A stretch of DNA of 64,000 nucleotides, from assembly GCF_014698475.1 (NCBI RefSeq), contig NZ_JACJTB010000009.1:1-64000 (forward strand), read 5' to 3'. This DNA is from Nostoc spongiaeforme FACHB-130. Lineage in GTDB: Bacteria > Cyanobacteriota > Cyanobacteriia > Cyanobacteriales > Nostocaceae. The notes under the pieces were generated by a model. That model saw only the letters and a program-made list of their open reading frames with translations, was not told the DNA's origin and ran no database searches. Shown piece by piece: positions 1 through 8,399 of this stretch. Numbering within the stretch: position 1 is the first letter of the stretch; each line of letters starts with the position of its first letter. The position numbers and the translations under genes were made by a program.

Positions 1-210
1 ACCTGCTCTGTAACGATACAACACTGCTTCTACAAACAATCGATTATCTTTAGCTGTGACTCCCACATAGCCCTCTCTCCCTGGCAACAGGTTTTTGATT
101 CTCTCCCACTGGTTATCACGCAAGAGCGTATCGGCATGTCATCCTTTTTCTGTTATTTATGTTTTCTTCAACAGTTTTGATTCCAGTTTATCTAATTGAT
201 GACACACCCT
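1..210 (-). mobile_element. IS5-like insertion sequence, 5' end of transposase and terminal repeat (truncated by window)
   Basis: Read on the minus strand from about 138 down to 1, one frame encodes a typical IS5-family transposase N-terminus ([16 protein letters not shown], then [20 protein letters not shown]). The only ATG near the start (135-137) is one base out of frame with it. A TGA also lies immediately upstream in the coding frame, so the start looks frameshifted, unless a rare start such as the TTG of LLRD is used. The likely element end is near 205-210, where the minus strand reads TTAGGGTGTGTCATCAATTA, which resembles IS5-family termini. The rest of the element lies outside the window, so its integrity cannot be judged. 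Confidence 0.6.
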
Positions 211-258
211 AATTTTATATTCTGATTATATAAGAATTCCGAGTCAGTAGAAAAAATT

Positions 259-291
259 ATAACCTTGATTTTTTGAAAAAATCGGGGTTAT
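259..291. other. AT-rich near-perfect hairpin
   Basis: ATAACCTTGATTTTTT is followed almost at once by AAAAAATCGGGGTTAT, giving a stem of about 14-15 bp once two G-U pairs are allowed. On the minus strand a run of T follows the stem, as in an intrinsic terminator, but no minus-strand gene is visible upstream. It may be a boundary remnant of the neighbouring insertion sequence. Apart from this hairpin and one HIP1 site I see nothing in the 210-558 gap. Confidence 0.35.
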
Positions 292-558
292 GGAAAAGAG
301 CGATCACTTGGTGATTGGAGATGGTAAACTATGGGCGATCGCTTGTTGAAGTTATCTGTAATTTTTATTCACATTTTCTCGAATATGAATGAGATATATC
401 CGACTATTATTACTATTATTTATACATGATTTATTGGAGAGCCAATGCTTATATATTATCGCTTTTCTCAGTACAAACGTTAACTTGCTTAATAGAACTG
501 ATTGTTGGCTTTCTGGCAAGTGATATAGTGTTTTTTGAATTACCAAGGCTTGCTCGGA

Positions 559-1419
559 ATGTCCTACGATAACTTATGTAAACTACTATCAGAAAAATAT
601 CCAGACAGCTTCGCTACTTGGGTAATGGGTGGCGAACAAACTTCCGCAGAAGTATTAAAAACAGAATTGAGTATAGAGCCAATTCGAGCAGACTATGTAA
701 CATTTATGCGTTTACAAGGGCGAATTCTCCATTTGGAATTTCAAACAAAAATAGAATCGGAGCCACCATTACCACTGCGAATGCTGGATTATTGGGTGAG
801 ACTATATCGTTTGTATCGATTACCAATTACACAAGTAGTAGTGTTGCTTTTACCACCAGCAGCAGGAACGATAATTGAAACATGCTTTGAGTTAGAGTCT
901 ACACGCCATGAGTATCAGGTAATTAAGATGTGGCAGCAAGACCCAACAGAATTACTTAAGAATATAGCTTTGTTACCTTTAGCACCACTAGCAGCTACAA
1001 CAAAACCGGAAGCTTTATTACAAAAAGTTGCTCAAAGAGTTACTCAACTTGAGCCAGAACAGCGACGAGAGGTATCGGGCTATGTTCAAATCTTAGCTGG
1101 GTTAAAATTTGAGAAGAATTTGATTCAGCAAATGTTTCGGGAGGGTATGATGCGCGAATCTTTGATTTATCAAGAGATCCTTCAAGAAGGACTTCAGGAA
1201 GGTCGTCAGGAAGGACTTCAAGAAGGTCGTCAGGAAGGTAGACTGGAAGAGGCGCGATCGCTCATCCTGCGACTATTAACTCGTCAAATAGGGGATTTAC
1301 CACAAACAATGCGATCGCAATTCGATGAACTCTCTGTCAATGAGTTAGAGGCGTTGGGTGAAGCTTTGCTTGATTTTAGACAGTTGACAGATTTAGAATT
1401 CTGGTTATTGAATCGCTAG
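559..1419 (+). CDS. Rpn family recombination-promoting nuclease-like protein with C-terminal DUF4351
   Basis: The protein begins MSYDNLCKLLSEKYPDSF, the usual opening of cyanobacterial Rpn/PD-(D/E)XK transposase-like proteins, and contains LHLEFQTK (about residues 60-70), matching the E-x-K part of the nuclease core. The C-terminal ~55 residues (from EARSLILRLLTRQIG to DLEFWLL) match DUF4351. A longer open frame starts at a TTG at 535, but ATG 559 gives the family-typical N-terminus. Between the domains lies a run of LQEG/RQEG repeats (about residues 205-227) encoded by near-identical 12-bp units, a likely site of length variation. Rpn proteins in Escherichia coli are DNA endonucleases that raise recA-independent recombination; the role in cyanobacteria is unknown. 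It sits between two insertion sequences. Confidence 0.8.
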   Translation: MSYDNLCKLLSEKYPDSFATWVMGGEQTSAEVLKTELSIEPIRADYVTFMRLQGRILHLEFQTKIESEPPLPLRMLDYWVRLYRLYRLPITQVVVLLLPPAAGTIIETCFELESTRHEYQVIKMWQQDPTELLKNIALLPLAPLAATTKPEALLQKVAQRVTQLEPEQRREVSGYVQILAGLKFEKNLIQQMFREGMMRESLIYQEILQEGLQEGRQEGLQEGRQEGRLEEARSLILRLLTRQIGDLPQTMRSQFDELSVNELEALGEALLDFRQLTDLEFWLLNR

Positions 1420-1544
1420 AGTTGCTTGGATGCGGTATTTAGCGGATTCTCTAAATACAAGTTCATCCCTGGAAATGGTGAAGCCATCGCCACACCTCCA
1501 AATAGTTACTATTTTAATTCGGCGTTGCATAATATAGGGATGAA

Positions 1545-1919
1545 TTGAGGTGTTCTACTGTGCATTGTCCATACTGTAAGTCTACTGACATTAGAAAAAA
1601 TGGTAAACGCAGAGGTAAGCAAAATCACATTTGTGTCAGTTGTGGTCGTCAATTTATCGATGTCTATAGCCCACCAAAAGGGTACTCAGATGAGATCAAA
1701 CAAGAGTGTTTAAGATCATACGTGAATGGGATGGGATTCCGAGTAATTGAGCGAGACAAGGGGGTTCATCATACAACGATTATTTATTGGCTCAAACAAA
1801 TTGGCGAACAATTGCCAGATGCACCACCAATTGAGGAGATACCATCCGTTGGAGAACTGGACGAGTTAGAAACTTTCGTAGGATCAAAAAAAACAAAATT
1901 TGGTTGTGGACAGCAGTGA
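1545..1919 (+). CDS. insA: IS1 InsA-like protein (zinc-finger/HTH part of the transposase)
   Basis: This 124-residue frame has an N-terminal Zn-ribbon (CPYCKSTDIRKNGKRRGKQ, then CVSCGRQF) and a helix-turn-helix region (GMGFRVIERDKGVHHTTIIYW), the layout of IS1 InsA. The frame opens at TTG 1545; a GTG at 1560 is an equally good start and places the first zinc-finger cysteine closer to the N-terminus. In IS1, InsA alone binds the terminal repeats and represses transposition, while the active transposase is made by -1 frameshifting into insB. Here the A-rich slip site lies near 1887-1896, just before the stop. Confidence 0.88.
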   Translation: MRCSTVHCPYCKSTDIRKNGKRRGKQNHICVSCGRQFIDVYSPPKGYSDEIKQECLRSYVNGMGFRVIERDKGVHHTTIIYWLKQIGEQLPDAPPIEEIPSVGELDELETFVGSKKTKFGCGQQ

Positions 1920-2251
1920 ATCACTTCCGTCAAGGAATTTTGGCTTGGGTATTGGGAGACCATAGCGCCGAAACGTTTAAACCTTTGTGGGATATTGTTT
2001 GCTGTTGGCAGTGCTATTTTTACGTCACAGATGGATGGAAAGTTTACCCCGGTTTTATCGAGCCAGGAGACCATATCGTCAGCAAAACTTATATGACAAG
2101 AATAGAAGGCGAGAATACACGTTTACGTCATTATCTAGCACGACTGCATCGAAAAACATTATGTTATTCCAAATCAGTAAATATGCTCAAATCTTCAATT
2201 CGATTGTTACTTCATTATTTGAAGTATAGAGAAATACCTGTATTTATTTGA
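1904..2251 (+). CDS. insB: IS1 InsB-like catalytic part of the transposase (reached by -1 frameshift)
   Basis: The frame overlaps the end of insA by 16 bp and is in the -1 phase relative to it. It contains YVTDGWKVYPGFI (a DDE-type acidic residue in a conserved context) and TRIEGENTRLRHYLARLHRK, the C-terminal signature of IS1 transposases. The upstream A8 run followed by CAAAA fits the IS1 mechanism of programmed -1 slippage that makes the InsAB' fusion. Independent translation from the ATG at 1904 would lack the DNA-binding part. Confidence 0.88.
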   Translation: MWTAVNHFRQGILAWVLGDHSAETFKPLWDIVCCWQCYFYVTDGWKVYPGFIEPGDHIVSKTYMTRIEGENTRLRHYLARLHRKTLCYSKSVNMLKSSIRLLLHYLKYREIPVFI

Positions 2252-2327
2252 TTCATCCCGCATTTATGCAACGCCTTTTAATTCTTCATCAACTAATTGG
2301 TCTGAGGTATTGTATCGGTGTTGCTGA

Positions 2328-3311
2328 TTAACTCAAACCTAACTCGCGTTTTAGTAAGTTAATTGAATTTAACCCAATATAATTCTCTACCTTCATTAAT
2401 TTTGGTGGTCGAATAATATCTTCAGCCGCCGCTTGTACTGCTAATTGTACTGCCCGAAAACTGGCGACATCGCTAATAATAACTTCAGCCCGCTTGACAA
2501 TTGCCTGAAGTTTATAAGCATCTTTTGGTTGTGCAGTCATCACTAGTAGTTCATCACCGCGTAAACCGTGCAGAATAACTTCAGCCGCACGGGCAATACC
2601 AGTACTCAGGCTGACGATACCGATACAATTATCTTTGGGCAAATTTTTAACTAGATTCAGTTCTTTACTGTAGTCATAGATATCTAAAGGAATGACTCGC
2701 ACAGCTTTTGGTGCGGCAATTTGTTCAACCTCACCAATAAAATAGCGACTGGTAACGACTGTAGCAGAGTTAGTTTTATCCAACACTGCTGCTAATTCTT
2801 CCATTCTGATGAGTTGAATGGGAATTTTGAGTGACTGCTCTAATTCATATACCATCAATTCCCCAGCGCCGATATCTTGAGAAGGGACTGCAACCAGTAC
2901 CTGGGCGCTACAACGCAAACGCCAATCCATTTCTGCCAAAAATAGCTCACGGGCTTGACTGAGAGAACAGCCTTGGGCAAGGAGTTGGTCAAGGGCTTGC
3001 TGTACGACTTTGTATGCTTCGGGGTGTTGTTGGAGAATGGGTGATTGTAATCTACTACCGCCCTCGTGTCCTTGAGCGCGGACATAAATTCCTGAACCTG
3101 CCAGACTTTCTACTAAGCCTTCGTCTTCTAGCTGTCGATAAACTTTACTAATAGTGTTGCGGTGTAACCCAGTTTGCATAGCTAATGCCCTTGTGCTGGG
3201 CAATTTGTAAGCAGGTGGATATTGGCGAGATGCGATCGCAAACCGGATTTGATTAAATAACTGGGTAGAGGCGGGAATTTCACTGTCTGGCTGAATACGG
3301 AATTGAATCAT
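2328..3311 (-). CDS. plmA: GntR-family transcriptional regulator PlmA
   Basis: The first ~78 residues form a GntR winged helix (STQLFNQIRFAIASRQYPP, KLPSTRALAMQTGLHRNTIS, YRQLEDEGLVESLAGSGIYV). The remaining ~250 residues are the effector domain particular to cyanobacterial PlmA, with no aminotransferase motif. PlmA is conserved across cyanobacteria, was first described in Anabaena for plasmid maintenance, and forms complexes with the PII signal protein and PipX, so it links regulation to carbon/nitrogen balance. I chose the ATG of MIQFRIQ rather than the upstream MLLDSG start because PlmA proteins begin there. The gene stands alone. Confidence 0.8.
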   Translation of the reverse strand: MIQFRIQPDSEIPASTQLFNQIRFAIASRQYPPAYKLPSTRALAMQTGLHRNTISKVYRQLEDEGLVESLAGSGIYVRAQGHEGGSRLQSPILQQHPEAYKVVQQALDQLLAQGCSLSQARELFLAEMDWRLRCSAQVLVAVPSQDIGAGELMVYELEQSLKIPIQLIRMEELAAVLDKTNSATVVTSRYFIGEVEQIAAPKAVRVIPLDIYDYSKELNLVKNLPKDNCIGIVSLSTGIARAAEVILHGLRGDELLVMTAQPKDAYKLQAIVKRAEVIISDVASFRAVQLAVQAAAEDIIRPPKLMKVENYIGLNSINLLKRELGLS

Positions 3312-3449
3312 CACCAAAACTCCTGAATCAAGTAACACTTAGCAATTAGCTACTTATGCTACTTGTAGTATTTTTTATTTGTAACACTTAAGAGGTAAGA
3401 TCCGATACAGGTCAAGTATAAAGCCATCTCATCTGGATTGGAGCAATTT

Positions 3450-5072
3450 CTACATATCTAAACCAACCACGGTTACTTCCGGTGGGTGTTCCAGGGTAAA
3501 TTGATAATATATCTCTCGTCGCTCTTGAGGTAAAACGGTTAATTCCCATTCTAAAATTCCCATCTCTCCCAGGGGAATTTGTGGTTGAATGCGAGTGAGG
3601 CGAATTTTAATTTGCTCGTTGCGACTCACAGGTAATTGTTCGGTAATTTTTAAATTAGTTTCTTGATTGAGTAAGTTAGTAATTAATAACCGATAAGCGT
3701 AAGTAGTGCGGCGTTGATTGACAATGATTCTTTTATCTACTTGTCTCTCAACTAAGTTACGTTCAATTTTTAAATTTTCATCAATGCCTAAGTTCAAGCT
3801 AAATTCTTGTCCTGGCGCAATATTTTCTAATTGAGTTTTACCAACAAAAATACTATCTCGAAAAATATTGGCTTTTCCTGGTAATAAAGTTGCGCCATCA
3901 GCACTGTTTTTGACATTAGCTTGTAAATAAGCAAAGCTGACTAAACGCGGCATGGCGACATAATGAAAAACACAAGGATAATCATCATTAAAAATTGTCG
4001 TTTTATGGGGCGCACCGTCACTAGGAATTTTGCCACCACCATTGAGTTTAAAAGTCACGACGCTGCCTTCTTTAGCAACTGTCGCTTTGACATTTTCTGC
4101 GGTTATGAAAGCATCCTCCTCTAAATCTTCTTCTTCTGGGGAAAACATAGCTTCAGCCGCCGCAGGCGCAGCCGCTATGGTAGGTAATGATGGCCGGGGT
4201 AAGACTCGTTGCAATGAGCGTGAACGGAGGGTGTCAATGTACCAAGGTTCTAGTTTTGGTGGTAGAGTGCCTAATCCTGGTTTTGCGGTGGAGAGGGTGA
4301 GTGCCACATCTTGCCAATCTTCGCCAGTATTTTGGGTGACTTCTGCCAGATAGCTTAAATTTACTGATTGACTCGCACTATCAACTCGTAAGTCATAAAG
4401 TGGAGTCCAGCCAGCACGATTGACAATGTAGGACACTTCTAGTTCAAATTCGCCAGCGCCAGCAACTTCAATATCAACCACCAAGTTAAAACTTTCTTTG
4501 GGATGGGGTGTTTGAATGTTGTGTAATGTGGCGCGGAGTGCTTGCAGTTGCTTATCTAGTTCCTGCTGTTGACTGTGACAATCACCAGATGCGATCGCAT
4601 ATTCACTATACTGGCTGCCCAAAAAATTCAAAAAATCTAAGGTTTCGCTGAGACTGAGATTTTTGCGGGACAAACTTTGAGCAAATGGTTCTGCGGTTTT
4701 TTCCCGCAAACCCTCAATAAATTGTGCCTGCAAAGCTAAGGCATCAATTTGCGCCTGGAGATTGCGTTTTTCCGCTTCTATTTGTTGAATTTGGCGGGTT
4801 AAATGTGCTACTCGTTCGCCTACTGGTTCTGTAGTGTAGATGCGATCGCTACTTACTCCCAACAAGCTAACTCCTACAGTACCTGTACCACTCACTCGCA
4901 CAGAATCAGTTTCGAGAGTGACTGGCAGTGAATTAATCACCAATTCCCTTTCTACCCCTACCAAAGCAACTACGCCTCGGCGTGTAACTAGGGCTTGATT
5001 ACTGTAAACCGTCACTGCTACTACCTGGGTTGGGACTGTTTTTTTCAAAGAAGGAGTTTCCAGGTTTGTCAC
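3450..5072 (-). CDS. MuiA-like DUF4140/DUF4139 domain protein
   Basis: This 540-residue protein has an N-terminal DUF4140 region (VTVYSNQALVTRRGVV), a central coiled coil (about residues 85-185, rich in Q/L heptads such as RQIQQIEAEKRNLQAQ), and a C-terminal DUF4139 beta-domain (WTPLYDLRVD, NTGEDWQDVALTLSTAKP, ending with WELTVLPQERREIYYQFTLEHP). It belongs to the mucoidy-inhibitor MuiA family, named for a Vibrio protein whose loss affects capsule; the biochemical role is unknown. No signal peptide is seen. It is separated from plmA by about 140 bp and transcribed the same way, but nothing else ties the two. Confidence 0.75.
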   Translation of the reverse strand: MTNLETPSLKKTVPTQVVAVTVYSNQALVTRRGVVALVGVERELVINSLPVTLETDSVRVSGTGTVGVSLLGVSSDRIYTTEPVGERVAHLTRQIQQIEAEKRNLQAQIDALALQAQFIEGLREKTAEPFAQSLSRKNLSLSETLDFLNFLGSQYSEYAIASGDCHSQQQELDKQLQALRATLHNIQTPHPKESFNLVVDIEVAGAGEFELEVSYIVNRAGWTPLYDLRVDSASQSVNLSYLAEVTQNTGEDWQDVALTLSTAKPGLGTLPPKLEPWYIDTLRSRSLQRVLPRPSLPTIAAAPAAAEAMFSPEEEDLEEDAFITAENVKATVAKEGSVVTFKLNGGGKIPSDGAPHKTTIFNDDYPCVFHYVAMPRLVSFAYLQANVKNSADGATLLPGKANIFRDSIFVGKTQLENIAPGQEFSLNLGIDENLKIERNLVERQVDKRIIVNQRRTTYAYRLLITNLLNQETNLKITEQLPVSRNEQIKIRLTRIQPQIPLGEMGILEWELTVLPQERREIYYQFTLEHPPEVTVVGLDM

Positions 5073-5275
5073 TGCCAGCTTTCCCCCATATCAAATGACT
5101 CTGCTGGTTAATTTTTTAATGGTTCAGGTACTTTCCGTCAAGCAAGTGGAAGATATAGCAGTGGAAGTATGGGTTAGGAGAATTAAAAAGTACGAATGCC
5201 AAGAAAGAGTAACAATTTTACCTCCTGCCTGCTTGGTGAGCGAAGTCGAACCACTGCCTTCTGCTATATCAAACC
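5073..5275. other. Intergenic region with a separated inverted repeat
   Basis: GATATAGCAG near 5151 and CTGCTATATC near 5262 form a 10-bp perfect inverted pair about 100 bp apart, next to a second complementary pair (GTGGAAG and CTTC). A plus-strand open frame covers part of the gap but has no recognisable content. It could be a small repetitive element or the terminator of the LysR gene, whose stop lies at its edge. Confidence 0.25.
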
Positions 5276-6205
5276 TCAATCAACAGTGCTGTAAATAGGG
5301 AGTTCAGTTTGTTCAACAAATGTTTTAGCAGCATCCAGCAAATACTCATAATAAGTCCGAGCCACAATTGATAACTGTTTCCCTGCCGGATAAACCATAT
5401 ACCAAGCTCGTTTAATCGGGAAGTGCTGCACATCCAAAATACTAAACTCCGAAGCATCTGAGAGTAAAGTATGACGGGATAAAACAGAAATACCTAAACC
5501 ACCTGCGATCGCTTGTTTAATTGCTTCATTACTCCCTAATTCCAGCTTGACATTTACCTTTACCCCATGTTCTTCTAACAACGCCTGCACAGCGCGGCGA
5601 GTTCCTGAACCGGGTTCACGCATAATAAAAGGCTCATCGTTTAACTCGTGAATTGGAATATTCTTCTCTTTTGCTAGACGATGATTTACTGGTGCAAAAA
5701 CTACCAAAGGATTGTCTAAAAACGGCTCACAATTCACATCCAAATGTTCTGGAACCTGACTCATAATGTACAAATCATCCAAATTATTCATCATCCGATC
5801 AATAATTTTTTCGTGATTTGTGACTTGCAGCGAAATATCAATTCCTGGGTAACGCTGACAAAATGGCCCCAACAAACGCGGAATAAAATACTTGGCTGTG
5901 GTAATGACTGCTAAACGCAATTGCCCTTGCTTTAGCCCTTTCAAATCCGCCACTTTCATCTCAAACTGAGCAATAGTCTCAAAAATTTGTCGGCAAGTGG
6001 CAAACAGTTCTCTACCAGCCTCTGTCAAATACAAACGTTTCCCCACCTGCTCAAACAAGGGCAACCCTACAGATTTTGTCAATTGCTTAATTTGCATAGA
6101 GACTGTGGGTTGAGTCAGAAATAATTCTTCCGCAGCACGAGTAAAGCTACCATGCCGAGCCGCCGCTTCAAATACCTTCAACTGGTGTAGCGTCGCTTGG
6201 TTCAA
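5276..6205 (-). CDS. cmpR: LysR-type regulator of the CmpR/CcmR (NdhR) low-CO2 class
   Basis: This 309-residue LTTR has an N-terminal HTH (LHQLKVFEAAARHGSFTRAA, LFLTQPTVSMQIKQLTKSVG) and a periplasmic-binding-like effector domain (LAVITTAKYFIPRLLGPFCQRYPG, LELGSNEAIKQAIAGGLGIS). Sequence style and position just downstream of the ccm operon point to the cyanobacterial CmpR/CcmR/RbcR branch, which senses 2-phosphoglycolate, RuBP, 2-oxoglutarate or NADP+ and controls inorganic-carbon uptake genes. Choosing between CmpR and CcmR needs a tree, so the symbol is provisional. Likely targets are in this window: ccmK2-O, ndhF4-D4-cupB or sbtAB. The 273 bp upstream holds its promoter and short direct repeats of TTCATCA type. 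Confidence 0.75.
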   Translation of the reverse strand: MNQATLHQLKVFEAAARHGSFTRAAEELFLTQPTVSMQIKQLTKSVGLPLFEQVGKRLYLTEAGRELFATCRQIFETIAQFEMKVADLKGLKQGQLRLAVITTAKYFIPRLLGPFCQRYPGIDISLQVTNHEKIIDRMMNNLDDLYIMSQVPEHLDVNCEPFLDNPLVVFAPVNHRLAKEKNIPIHELNDEPFIMREPGSGTRRAVQALLEEHGVKVNVKLELGSNEAIKQAIAGGLGISVLSRHTLLSDASEFSILDVQHFPIKRAWYMVYPAGKQLSIVARTYYEYLLDAAKTFVEQTELPIYSTVD

Positions 6206-6478
6206 GGGTGATTCTCCTCTAATAGCGATCTATAGATATAAAACTAGTATCACTAAACACCTGCCAATCAAGCAGTGTCGCTCATACAAAGTTATGAGTT
6301 TTAGTATAGAGAAAAATCTATTTTCGCTATTAAAAGAAAGATATTTGATTTATAGTCCGTAAAAGTTATGATCAAAACAACAAGCGAAGCGTAAGATGCC
6401 TTCCAGCCAAGATGAATGCTGAATACTGAATGCTGAGGAGAATTTTCCCACGATTCATCACTCATGATTCACAATTCA

Positions 6479-7276
6479 TCATTCATCCTTCCATAATTCT
6501 TCAGTAACTTTTGCGGGCAACTTGGCTAAATCTGGCAACTGAAGTACCTCTAACTCAGCTACTTGCTCCTTAATATTCACTGGCATCTTAATGGGTTGTC
6601 GTTCTTCTATCCAACAACTTGCCACAGGTAAAGTTTGTTCCAACTCATCCAAAGGCCTCGGAATCACCATCACTGCGTTCAATTCCCCAATCCGTTCTGC
6701 TTCATACATTCCAGCTTCCACTGCCACCGCGACATTAGCCACAGAACCACGAATAATGGCTGTACACAAACCCGCACCGATTTTTTCATACGCTGCCAAC
6801 TGCACATCAGCCGATTTGAGCATAGCATCGCAAGCTCCTACCATCGCCGGAAAACCCCGTGTTTCCACCAATCCAATCGCTAAATTACTCAGACGGCTGT
6901 AACTACCTTCCTCCATGTATTTACTTAATCTATTTGTAATGGGCAGTACTACATCTAGATTGGGAAACGGGCGAGGAATTACCAAACTAGAAACCAACTG
7001 ACCAAACTGTTCAGCCGTCTGCACACCTGATTCTACTGCTAGGCGGACATCAGCAATACCACCCCGTACAATTGCTGTACAGTGACCACTGCCAATTTTT
7101 TCATATCCCACTAGGTGAACCCCAGCAGATTTTAACATCATATCAGCCGTGCCAACTATGGCTGGAAAGCTGAGGGTAGATACCATACCCAAGGCAGTGT
7201 CCTTGAGGTTATCTCTATCTCGTCGACGTGATGCTGCCCGAACAGTACTAAGGGACTGTTGATTATATGTGTCCAT
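6479..7276 (-). CDS. ccmO: Carboxysome shell protein CcmO (tandem BMC domains)
   Basis: Two BMC domains are fused: about residues 24-110 (ALGMVSTLSFPAIVGTADMM, YEKIGSGHCTAIVRGGIADV) and about 126-215 (AIGLVETRGFPAMVGACDAM, YEKIGAGLCTAIIRGSVANV). CcmO is the tandem-BMC (pseudohexameric trimer) shell component needed to form beta-carboxysomes. The ~50-residue tail after the second domain is unrelated and acidic at the end. It is the last gene of the ccm run, 139 bp after ccmN. In some cyanobacteria ccmO lies elsewhere; here the locus is contiguous. Confidence 0.93.
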   Translation of the reverse strand: MDTYNQQSLSTVRAASRRRDRDNLKDTALGMVSTLSFPAIVGTADMMLKSAGVHLVGYEKIGSGHCTAIVRGGIADVRLAVESGVQTAEQFGQLVSSLVIPRPFPNLDVVLPITNRLSKYMEEGSYSRLSNLAIGLVETRGFPAMVGACDAMLKSADVQLAAYEKIGAGLCTAIIRGSVANVAVAVEAGMYEAERIGELNAVMVIPRPLDELEQTLPVASCWIEERQPIKMPVNIKEQVAELEVLQLPDLAKLPAKVTEELWKDE

Positions 7277-7415
7277 GTGAATTCTCCAGGATACTCACAG
7301 TCTATGCTAAAGGTAAGCGAAAGGCTGAAGAATCAAGAATAAAAGATGAAAGCGGTCTTTTTCATCCTTCATAATCCATACTTCATAACTTTAGGGGACA
7401 ACTTACAATTAACAC

Positions 7416-8162
7416 TTATTCAGGCGGTTCGTCAGACTTAGGATTGTTCAAGGATTGCCTATGGGGAAACAATGTTGTTAATAGCCTGTGAATACTTCCT
7501 TGCCCATAAATTTGAGTGCCAAAAATATCAGAAGATTCAGAATTTTCCGCGCTCACTTCTGATGAACTAGCAGCAGTTTCATCATTCTGGTTCGGAGGTG
7601 GTTGGGCAGAGGGTGTGGGCGAAGGTTGAGGAATCGAAATCGACTGGTGCGTTAACTCCAAGAAAGCAGAAGCGGAAAGATTAGTAGAGGAGATAGAAAT
7701 CGGTTTTGCCTCAGTTTCTCCTAAATTATTGCCTGCTAGTAGTTGTTGTTGAGTATCAGGAACAGCAGCATCACTGATGGGTGGTGCTGGTGCTTCGGCA
7801 AGACTAGTCTGACGACTAGTATCTCCTAACACTGAGCTTGGTGGTATGACTGTTCCTGGTGCAACAGAACAGTTAAAAACTGTTGTGGCTGCACCAATAC
7901 AAGCATTGGTACCAATTTTGCCTGCTCCCACCATCAAAAAACCGGCTCCCAGGTTAGCCCCTGCTTCTATTTCCAGGGTTCCTTCATTGACTTGAAGAAT
8001 TGACCCCATACCAATACAAACACCAGGGCCAATCATGATTTTGCCGTTGGTAGCCGCTTGGAGTATGACACCAGGTGCTAACACTGCACTGGGATGAATG
8101 ATCACCTCGCCACTAATATAAGGGTCAAAGTTATTGTGGAGGCGCAGTGGCGGCACAGACAT
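7416..8162 (-). CDS. ccmN: Carboxysome assembly protein CcmN with C-terminal encapsulation peptide
   Basis: Residues ~1-120 form a left-handed parallel beta-helix of hexapeptide repeats (VIIHPSAVLAPGVIL, VCIGMGSILQVNEG, ACIGAATTVFN). A Ser/Pro/Ala-rich linker (~120-210) follows, then a short amphipathic segment (GTQIYGQGSIHRLLTTLFPH, about 217-236). This is the CcmN layout: the helix domain binds CcmM and the terminal peptide recruits the CcmK/CcmO shell to the Rubisco-CcmM core. It lies between ccmM (237-bp gap with short repeats and a CGGCGG/CCGCCG hairpin) and ccmO. Confidence 0.92.
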   Translation of the reverse strand: MSVPPLRLHNNFDPYISGEVIIHPSAVLAPGVILQAATNGKIMIGPGVCIGMGSILQVNEGTLEIEAGANLGAGFLMVGAGKIGTNACIGAATTVFNCSVAPGTVIPPSSVLGDTSRQTSLAEAPAPPISDAAVPDTQQQLLAGNNLGETEAKPISISSTNLSASAFLELTHQSISIPQPSPTPSAQPPPNQNDETAASSSEVSAENSESSDIFGTQIYGQGSIHRLLTTLFPHRQSLNNPKSDEPPE

Positions 8163-8399
8163 GGAAAATTAAACCTCGGAAGATAGAAGTGCTGAGGAGC
8201 CAGTGCGTTGCGGAGGTTCCCTCCGTTGTAGCAACTGGCGTTGCTGAGTTCTAAGTGCTGAGTATACATACAACATCTTCAGTTTAGAAATCAGATGAGT
8301 AGTTTACTAAACTGACTTGCCTTTAACTCAGCGAGAAGTCGGAGCGGCGGCTTCCGCCGATCTGAACTTCGGTGACTCAGCACTTTCAACTCAGCACTA

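Larger units (their letters stand above)
1512..2284 (+). mobile_element. IS1-family insertion sequence with 9-bp target-site duplication
   Basis: The element spans 1521-2275 (755 bp). Its left end reads GGCGTTGCATAATATAGGGA and the complement of its right end reads GGCGTTGCATAAATGCGGGA, so the inverted ends match over GGCGTTGCATAA and again over GGGATGAAT. The direct repeat TTTTAATTC flanks it at 1512-1520 and 2276-2284, as expected for an IS1 duplication of 8-9 bp. The interior carries overlapping insA and insB frames with a slippery A-run. Perfect flanking repeats and intact frames indicate a recent, probably active, insertion. Confidence 0.93.

Noticed and set aside
4030-4353. 107-codon plus-strand frame inside the DUF4139 gene
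   Set aside because: Low-complexity (Ser-rich) shadow of the real minus-strand gene.
5095-5298. Plus-strand 67-codon frame between the DUF4139 and LysR genes
   Set aside because: No family match, no SD, and it lies in sequence with inverted repeats.
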